A stretch of DNA of 11,249 bases, taken from NCBI GenBank assembly GCA_900546485.1, contig URDK01000084.1, forward strand, positions 1 through 11,249, in the 5' to 3' direction. The notes under the pieces were generated by a model. The model was not told the origin of the DNA, did no database searches, and saw nothing but the letters and a program-made list of their open reading frames with translations. Made by a program: the position numbers and the translations under genes. Position 1 is the stretch's first letter. The number at the start of each line of letters is the position of its first letter. Positions 5,867 through 11,249 of the stretch are shown here, one piece after another. Origin of the DNA: an uncultured Eubacteriales bacterium (GTDB lineage: Bacteria > Bacillota > Clostridia > Oscillospirales > Oscillospiraceae).

Positions 5867-6745
5867 ATGGACACCGTAAAAATAGCGGCGCTGCTGGCCG
5901 CGGCGGAGCTTGGAAGCATCTCCAAGGCGGCGGACAGCCTGGGCTATACGCAGTCCGGCGTTACGCACATCGTGAACTCGCTTGAGGAGGGGGCGGGCTT
6001 TCCGCTGCTGCTGCGCGGGAACCGGGGCGTGCGCTTCACGGCGGAGGGCGAGCGCCTTGCCCCGCTGATGCGCGAACTGATGCAGACAGCCGACAGGCTG
6101 GAGCAGGAGATAGCCCTGACCCGCGGCGTGGAGCGCGGCACGGTGCGCATCGGCACCTACTCGAGCATTTCGCTGCGCTGGATGCCCCGAATACTCGAGG
6201 CCTTCCAGGAGCGCTATCCGGGCATCTCCGTGGAGCTGCTCGAGGGCAACGGTCCCGAGATAGAGGAGTGGCTCAGCTCCGGGCGCATAGACATAGCCTT
6301 TACGAGCCTCCAGCCGCACTTCAACTTTGACACAATTAAAATACAGGACGACCCCATGATGGCCGTCCTGCCGCGCACCCACCCCATGGCCGGGGCGGAG
6401 GTATTCCCGATAGGCAGCTTCAAGGGAGAGCCCTTCCTTGTCTACACGACGACCTCCAACGTCCCGGACGAGGACCTTGCCCGCGCGATGCGCATAGCGG
6501 GCATACCGAAGAAGGCGAAGCTCTCATCAAACTTCGACGTGACCATACTCTCCATGGTCGAGCACAATCTGGGCGTGACCATAATGCCGAAGCTCATCCT
6601 CGAGGGCAGTACGGCGGACGTGGCGGCCATACCGCTGGACCCGCCGCTGAAGCGCACGCTGGGCATGGCCATACGCTCGGAGCGCGAGGCCACGCCCGCT
6701 CTGCTGCGCATGATAGACTGCGCAAAGGGCGTGCTTGAAATTTAG
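5867..6745 (+). CDS. LysR-type transcriptional regulator
   Basis: This 292-residue protein has the standard LysR layout. A winged helix-turn-helix is at residues 1-60 (LLAAAELGSISKAADSLGYTQSGVTHIVNSLEE, followed by LLLRGNRGVRFTAEGERL). A linker helix spans about 64-88 and an effector-binding domain about 93-292 (GTVRIGTYSSISLRWMPRILEAFQERYPGISVELLEG). GRIDIAFTS and the late LGVTIMPKLIL fit the two-lobe periplasmic-binding fold. It probably binds DNA as a tetramer and responds to an unknown small molecule. The start is set by AAGGAGG at 5853-5859, 7 nt before the ATG. Both neighbours are separate transcription units (psu operon upstream with a terminator, ger operon convergent). Its target is therefore not evident, although its own promoter carries a candidate operator. 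Confidence 0.93.
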   Translation: MDTVKIAALLAAAELGSISKAADSLGYTQSGVTHIVNSLEEGAGFPLLLRGNRGVRFTAEGERLAPLMRELMQTADRLEQEIALTRGVERGTVRIGTYSSISLRWMPRILEAFQERYPGISVELLEGNGPEIEEWLSSGRIDIAFTSLQPHFNFDTIKIQDDPMMAVLPRTHPMAGAEVFPIGSFKGEPFLVYTTTSNVPDEDLARAMRIAGIPKKAKLSSNFDVTILSMVEHNLGVTIMPKLILEGSTADVAAIPLDPPLKRTLGMAIRSEREATPALLRMIDCAKGVLEI

Positions 6746-6746
6746 A

Positions 6747-6789
6747 ACCTGTATTCACAAAACAGGTGACTCCGCCTGTGAATACAGGT
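6747..6789. repeat. 13-bp inverted repeat between convergent genes, possible bidirectional terminator
   Basis: ACCTGTATTCACA (6747-6759) and TGTGAATACAGGT (6777-6789) are perfectly complementary, with a 17-nt loop. The loop contains a second ACAGG (6762-6766) that could pair with CCTGT (6775-6779) instead. It fills the gap between the regulator stop and the gerB stop. Neither side has a good T-run, so it is not a textbook intrinsic terminator. Confidence 0.6.
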
Positions 6790-6791
6790 CC

Positions 6792-7919
6792 TTAGATCTT
6801 CCCGCGTATGCGCCCGATGAGCAGTGCCGGGAGCAGAATGCCGAAGAGCATGAGCAGATTCACGCCAGGCGCTATGACCTTTGAGAACAGGGCGAGCGAT
6901 GCGGAATCCGGCGCTATGAGCACGGCTGTGAGCGCGGAGAGCGCCGTGCACAGCCAGACGAGCCAGCGCCCGCCGCGCATGTCGAAAAGTTTGCGCCTCT
7001 CCGAGACGGCGTCCAGCCCCAGACCCAGGGCCAGCCTCAGACAGCCCGAGCCCGCCGAGAGCGAAAAGGCAAAGAGCACAAAGTCTGAGAGCACCCAGAG
7101 TGCCGTTACCAGCGCCTCTATCCTCTCCACCACGCCGAAAAGGCTGGTGTTGCGTACGAGGGCGAAGAAGGGATAGGTGAGCTGTCCCGTGAGCTCCGCG
7201 CCGAAGCGTCCGATGGTCACGGCTATGATCAGCGCCATGAGCAGCGCTGCTCCGAGACAGAAGCGCCCGCGTTTGAGCTCCCCAGGGCCGCGCTCCAGAA
7301 AGCCGATGTTCACGATGAGGAAGGCCCCGGTGCCCAGCGCGCTCAGCGCGCCCTCAAGCACGGGCACTGCGTCGGACATGTACACGGGCACGAGCGTGTC
7401 GGCGTCCATCTCCAGCACTCCCAGCACCAATATCGGCACCAGCGCAAGGACCAGCAGCCAGCGGAAAAGCTCCGAGGCCCGCGCCAGCGCCTTGACCGGA
7501 GCGAGTACGGCAAAGAGCCCCATGACCAGCCCCGCGACCACAAAGGGCCAGGGCGGCGCGCCGGGGTATATGGTGTAGATGAACCTCGAAGCCGAGCTGC
7601 GCAGGGAAAAACCCGCGTAGGCCACCAGCCACAGCCCATATATGATGAGCACTGCCGCGCCCGCCCAGCGCCCCAGGCCCCGCAGCATGAGCCCGGCGAG
7701 ATTCTCCCCCGCCGCTGCGTTTGACGTCAGCTTTTTGATGAGCCAGGCCGTTATCAGCAGCACGGGCAGCGCCGCCAGAGGGCAGAGCCAGGCAGCGCGC
7801 CCCGCCAACTCCGCACAGAGCCCGGGCAGCAGACGCGTCGCGGGCGGCAGCAGGGCCACAAAGCATATTGCACCCGCCTGACGCGCCGTAAGGCCGCCGG
7901 GCGTATTTTTATTGTCCAT
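6792..7919 (-). CDS. Spore germination permease, GerAB/GerKB family (germinant receptor B subunit)
   Basis: This 375-residue integral membrane protein belongs to the endospore germination permease family (APC superfamily) and has about ten hydrophobic helices, the usual topology. Family marks include the N-terminal TARQAGAICFVALLP (11-25) and the segment YPFFALVRNTSLFGVVERIEALVTALWVLSDF (about 249-280), with the conserved Arg-Ile-Glu. B subunits bind the germinant in the spore inner membrane. I chose the ATG at 7919, because GGAG lies 8 nt upstream. A GTG three codons earlier leaves no room for a ribosome binding site. The gene overlaps the stop of the preceding C-subunit gene by 11 nt, indicating translational coupling. 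It is the last gene of the operon. Germinant specificity cannot be inferred. Confidence 0.9.
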   Translation of the reverse strand: MDNKNTPGGLTARQAGAICFVALLPPATRLLPGLCAELAGRAAWLCPLAALPVLLITAWLIKKLTSNAAAGENLAGLMLRGLGRWAGAAVLIIYGLWLVAYAGFSLRSSASRFIYTIYPGAPPWPFVVAGLVMGLFAVLAPVKALARASELFRWLLVLALVPILVLGVLEMDADTLVPVYMSDAVPVLEGALSALGTGAFLIVNIGFLERGPGELKRGRFCLGAALLMALIIAVTIGRFGAELTGQLTYPFFALVRNTSLFGVVERIEALVTALWVLSDFVLFAFSLSAGSGCLRLALGLGLDAVSERRKLFDMRGGRWLVWLCTALSALTAVLIAPDSASLALFSKVIAPGVNLLMLFGILLPALLIGRIRGKI

Positions 7920-9060
7920 TTGTGCCACTCCAGTCCGGCGCCCCGGCGAATTCGCGCACGTTGAGGAGCTTGGCCCCGGCCCTTACCGTGAGCTCCAGCT
8001 CCGGCAGCATTCCGGACCAGGGCTCCGTCATGGCGTGCCAGCGCTCCGGGTTCTCGCGCTCCAGCCGCTGGCCCAGGCCGAGAAAGTCCAGGCCGAGCGA
8101 GACGCTTTTAGATAATATATTGTATATCCACGCCCCGGCGCGCTGCGCGAGCTCGTCCTCCACGGCCGAACGCGCCTCGTCGGAGCTCAAATCTGCGCCG
8201 GGGGCGGTCTCCAAAACGATGGCGTCGACGCTCACGCGCAGCTCCAGGGCGCTTATCGAGCCTGCCTCGTCCCAGACGGGCTCAAGCTCCACGCTGCCGC
8301 CGGCGAGCTCCGCCGTTATGCCCCCGGAGAGCGTAAGCGCCGCGCGGCCGGGCTCGCCGTTGAAAAGCCCGACGCCCAGGGCGTCCTCGCCCTCAATATA
8401 ACCCATGAGCCGACCCTCACCGCCGAGGATGGCGTAGCCGTCCAGCTCCGCCGTGAGGGTGCCGTCCTTGGAGGCGTCCTCGCCCTCGCGCACGGCGCCG
8501 GTCAGCGCTGCGCCGTTTTCGATGAGCGAGCGTGCGGCGTCAAGGCAGGTATAGATGCGCGCGGGACCGCTCTTCTCTGCATAGTGCATGAGGGCGTTCA
8601 TTATCTGAGTGATGTCGCTCTCCTCGCCGCCGGCCTCCGTGACCAGCTCGGAGGCCTCGCCGCTGCGGACGACGAACAGCGGCGTGTCCAGCCTGAGCGA
8701 GTCGGAGCGTGCGATGAGCTCCAGCCAGCGCGCCGTCTCCGCCGCCGCGGCCTCGCCGAGCAGGATGCAGCCCGTGCCGGAGAAGAAGAGTTCGTCGCTG
8801 CGGGAGCGGTCCTGCAGCTCCTGCATAGCCTCGGTCACCGACTGCGCCGAGGCCGAGGCCCGCACCGGCTCACGACCGGAGGCGTCGCGCCCGGCGGAAA
8901 TGGAGAGCGTAACGCCCCCGTCCTCCGCTGAGTCTAAGCCCACGGTCTCAATGACCTGCAATCTCTCAAGCCCGCGGTAGTTGTTGTATACCGAGAGCGT
9001 GCAGCCCGAGATGGGCAGAAAGGTCAGCACCGAGAGCATGACGGCAAGAGCACGCCTCAT
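7909..9060 (-). CDS. Spore germination lipoprotein, Ger(x)C/GerAC family (germinant receptor C subunit)
   Basis: This 383-residue lipoprotein starts with a type II signal peptide: positive MRR, a hydrophobic core, then lipobox ISGC with Cys20 as the lipidation site. The mature part begins YRGLERLQVIETVGLDS, the variant of the usual N-terminal Ger(x)C motif. The C-terminal domain carries the family pattern IYNILSKSVSLGLDFLGLGQRLERENPERWHAM, followed by W and repeated beta-strands. C subunits sit on the outer face of the spore inner membrane and are needed for receptor function. AAAAGGAGG at 9066-9074 precedes the ATG by 5 nt. The start overlaps the gerA stop as ATGA (4 nt), and the end overlaps the B gene by 11 nt. 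The order A-C-B is seen in some receptor operons. Confidence 0.92.
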   Translation of the reverse strand: MRRALAVMLSVLTFLPISGCTLSVYNNYRGLERLQVIETVGLDSAEDGGVTLSISAGRDASGREPVRASASAQSVTEAMQELQDRSRSDELFFSGTGCILLGEAAAAETARWLELIARSDSLRLDTPLFVVRSGEASELVTEAGGEESDITQIMNALMHYAEKSGPARIYTCLDAARSLIENGAALTGAVREGEDASKDGTLTAELDGYAILGGEGRLMGYIEGEDALGVGLFNGEPGRAALTLSGGITAELAGGSVELEPVWDEAGSISALELRVSVDAIVLETAPGADLSSDEARSAVEDELAQRAGAWIYNILSKSVSLGLDFLGLGQRLERENPERWHAMTEPWSGMLPELELTVRAGAKLLNVREFAGAPDWSGTNGQ

Positions 9061-10529
9061 TTCTGCCTCCTTTTGTTCCGGCCCGCGAGGTGCGGGGAGC
9101 GGAACTTATCCGATGAGTTCGGTCGCTTTATGAGCCCGATGAGCGCACCGGGTGCGTCGCGGTCCGTGAACGGGGCCGTGTATGGCGCGCCGAAGCTCTC
9201 GAGCGTCGCGAGGTGGAGTATGAGCAGCGCCAGCGCGCCCATGAGCCCATAGAGCCCGAGCAGCACCGCCACGAGCACAAACAGCAGCCGGCAGAGTCTC
9301 ACGGCTGAACCGAGGTCGCGGCTGGGCATGACGTAGCCGCAGATGCCCGCCAGCGCGACCACGATAACGGCGATGGGCGACACCACCTTGGCCTCCACCG
9401 CGCTCTGGCCGACTATGAGTGCACCGATGATGGACGCCGTCTGGCCCACGGGGTCGGGCAGGCGCAGTCCGGCCTCCTGCAGCAGCTCAAATGAGAGCAG
9501 CATGGCGATGACCTCTGCCGCCACGCCGAAGGGCACGTACTGCTTTGCCGCCGTCATGGACAGCAGCAGCTTCACCGGCAGCATCTCCTGATGGTACATC
9601 GAAATGGCCACGAAAGCCGCAGGCAGGCAGAGCGACAGGAAAAGCGCCACCCAGCGCAGCAGCGTCAGCATCGAGGCCACAAGGAAGTGGTCGGCCGAGT
9701 CCTCCGCCACACGCATGAAGGCCGCGAGCCCCGCAGGCAGCACGAAGCCCAGCGGCAGCCCGTCCACGAGCACGCCCACGCGCCCGTCGAGCAGGTGAGC
9801 GGCAAAGGCGTCGGGCCTCTCCGTGTGCAGCAGCTGCGGGAAGGGCGAGCGCGGCGAGTCTACTATATATTCCTCAAGATCTCCCGCCGTCAGCAGGCCG
9901 TCGATGTCAATGGCGTCGAGCCTGCGCATCACCTCGTCGACGATTCCGTCCTTCGCAACGCCCTCGACGTGCATTACAGCCACCCTTGTACCCGAGCGGC
10001 GGCCCACGGTAGTCTCTGTGAGGTGGAGCTCCGGTGTGCGGAGCTTGCGGCGAACGAGCGAGGTGTTTACGCGCAGGGTCTCGACGAAGGCGTCCTTGCC
10101 GCCCTTTATGCTCTTCTCGACCGAGGGCGAGGAGATGGAGCGCGTCGCCTTGGAGCGCACCTCAAAGGAGAGCGCCAGCGCCGCACCGTCAGATATGAGC
10201 GCGCAGAAGCCCGCGAGCAGATCCGTCACCACGTCGGGCAGCTCAGTGCGCCGGCGGACAGTGCTCGAGTAGACGCCGCCGCGCTCGAGCAGGTCGAGCA
10301 GGCGACGCTCGGTCAGGCCCTCTGCGCGCACCGGCTCCGTGAGGGGACGCAGGATATCTTCCGCTATCGCCTCGCCGTCGGCCAGACCGTCCACCCAGCA
10401 GACGAACAATCCGGCCCCGGAATCGAGCCCGGGAAGCACTCCGCGGCATTCAAAATCTGCGAAACCTGAAAAGACTTCGCGTATCGCAGCTATCGAAAGC
10501 TGCGGTTTTTGAGTCGAATAATCAAACAT
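9057..10529 (-). CDS. Spore germination protein, GerAA/GerKA family (germinant receptor A subunit)
   Basis: This 490-residue protein (from the chosen start) matches the usual A-subunit length. The N-terminal soluble half contains the core LRVNTSLVRRKLRTPEL (about 153-169) and the hallmark PFPQLLHTERPD (229-240). The membrane half follows, with FVAISMYHQEMLP (306-318), RLPDPVGQTASIIGALIVGQSAVEA (356-380) and further hydrophobic helices to about 440. A short basic tail (NKRRQK) follows. A subunits form the oligomeric core and proposed ion path of germinant receptors in the spore inner membrane. The start is uncertain. An upstream ATG at 10619 would add 30 unconvincing residues and overlap the divergent rRNA promoter. 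ATG 10529 fits the family's N-terminus but has no clear Shine-Dalgarno. The gene heads the operon and is divergent from 16S rRNA. Confidence 0.9.
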   Translation of the reverse strand: MFDYSTQKPQLSIAAIREVFSGFADFECRGVLPGLDSGAGLFVCWVDGLADGEAIAEDILRPLTEPVRAEGLTERRLLDLLERGGVYSSTVRRRTELPDVVTDLLAGFCALISDGAALALSFEVRSKATRSISSPSVEKSIKGGKDAFVETLRVNTSLVRRKLRTPELHLTETTVGRRSGTRVAVMHVEGVAKDGIVDEVMRRLDAIDIDGLLTAGDLEEYIVDSPRSPFPQLLHTERPDAFAAHLLDGRVGVLVDGLPLGFVLPAGLAAFMRVAEDSADHFLVASMLTLLRWVALFLSLCLPAAFVAISMYHQEMLPVKLLLSMTAAKQYVPFGVAAEVIAMLLSFELLQEAGLRLPDPVGQTASIIGALIVGQSAVEAKVVSPIAVIVVALAGICGYVMPSRDLGSAVRLCRLLFVLVAVLLGLYGLMGALALLILHLATLESFGAPYTAPFTDRDAPGALIGLIKRPNSSDKFRSPHLAGRNKRRQK

Positions 10530-10534
10530 GTGGG

Positions 10535-10564
10535 TAGTATGCCCAGCTTGAACCACACTATTTA
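10535..10564 (-). promoter_or_regulatory. Candidate sigma-G (forespore) promoter of the ger operon
   Basis: On the minus strand, CATACTA (10535-10541) equals the sigma-G -10 consensus known from Bacillus subtilis. TAAATA (10559-10564), 17 nt upstream, resembles the -35 TGAATA. Germinant receptor operons are classic sigma-G targets. One difficulty is that transcription would begin at about the chosen gerA ATG (10529), implying a nearly leaderless message or a start codon further in. Confidence 0.4.
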
Positions 10565-10570
10565 GTGGCC

Positions 10571-10632
10571 GGAAAAAAAGATTGATTTTTTTGAAAAAAG
10601 TTGTTGACAAGTCTCGCATCTGGTGGTATATT
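10571..10632 (+). promoter_or_regulatory. rRNA operon promoter with AT-rich upstream element
   Basis: TTGACA (10604-10609), a 17-nt spacer and TATATT (10627-10632) form a near-perfect sigma-A promoter. Runs of A and T at 10571-10600 just upstream look like an UP element. The start should be near 10639. No second promoter of similar quality is visible before 16S. Confidence 0.85.
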
Positions 10633-10638
10633 AATCAA

Positions 10639-10849
10639 GCGCTCGAGAGACGGCACTGTGAAAGATGACCAAAACGAGAGCACCGTGTACCTTGTAAATT
10701 AAACAATGTAAGCAAAAGCTTATGCAAATAAGCACCAGAGAAGGGACTTCTGGATGCGGTCTGAAAGGACCGCAGACAATTCTTTTGAATTAGCTGAGAT
10801 TGAATCAGCTCAATAAGATTTTAACTGCCGCGAGGCAGCTAAGATACCA
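10639..10849 (+). other. 16S rRNA leader region with hairpins and a boxA-like site
   Basis: About 210 nt separate the predicted start from 16S, with no gene. I see small hairpins: CCAGA 10735-10739 with TCTGG 10749-10753, GCGGTC 10756-10761 with GACCGC 10768-10773, AGCTGA 10792-10797 with TCAGCT 10805-10810, and CTGCC 10825-10829 with GGCAG 10834-10838 closed by a GCGA tetraloop. TTCTTTTGAA (10780-10789) resembles the boxA antitermination signal of rrn leaders. Sequences next to 16S would normally pair with the 3' flank to form the RNase III stem, which lies outside the window. Confidence 0.55.

Positions 10850-11249
<400 letters not shown>

Noticed and set aside
9591..10469. 292-residue plus-strand open frame opposite gerA
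   Set aside because: It is antisense to a gene with clear GerA motifs and has no domain or ribosome binding site of its own.
10530..10619. N-terminal extension of gerA to the ATG at 10619
   Set aside because: The extra 30 residues lack family similarity and a Shine-Dalgarno. The start would overlap the -35 and spacer of the rRNA promoter and lie upstream of the candidate sigma-G promoter.

Overview
The window looks like chromosomal DNA from an endospore-forming, GC-rich member of Bacillota (class Clostridia, probably Oscillospiraceae). Three things support this. The partial 16S rRNA at the right edge resembles, from memory, the Oscillibacter/Sporobacter group. A complete three-gene spore germinant-receptor operon is present. 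Almost every gene has a strong AGGAGG-type ribosome binding site. Coding DNA is GC-rich, while the promoters sit in short AT-rich gaps.

Left part (1-3170): a minus-strand pair encodes a small MscS-type mechanosensitive channel followed by a CoA-disulfide/persulfide reductase with a C-terminal rhodanese domain. Back-to-back with it is a plus-strand gene for a NifX/NifB-like protein with a Cys/His-rich tail. The gap between them holds two divergent sigma-A-type promoters, and the NifX-like gene ends in a strong intrinsic terminator.

Middle part (3193-5704): a pseudouridine catabolism operon with its own extended -10 promoter and terminator. psuK (pseudouridine kinase) is followed one base later by a GNAT acetyltransferase reading frame. 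That frame has no stop codon and runs in frame into psuG (pseudouridine-5'-phosphate glycosidase). psuG has its own strong Shine-Dalgarno sequence, so the locus could make both PsuG and a GNAT-PsuG fusion. Kinase and glycosidase together turn pseudouridine into uracil and ribose 5-phosphate. The role of the acetyltransferase is unknown.

Right-middle part (5799-6789): a LysR-type regulator gene. Its near-consensus promoter is covered by four copies of the heptamer GATATTA/TAATATC, which suggests autoregulation. A 13-bp inverted repeat separates it from the convergent germination operon.

Right part (6792-11249): the minus-strand operon gerA-gerC-gerB encodes a GerA-family nutrient germinant receptor, with overlapping genes (4 and 11 nt). 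A candidate sigma-G promoter lies immediately upstream. It is divergent from an rRNA operon that has a consensus promoter, an AT-rich upstream tract, a leader of about 210 nt and the first 400 nt of 16S rRNA. I see no insertion sequence, CRISPR array, tRNA or phage gene. Most of the window is housekeeping or sporulation DNA. The in-frame GNAT-PsuG arrangement is the least ordinary item.
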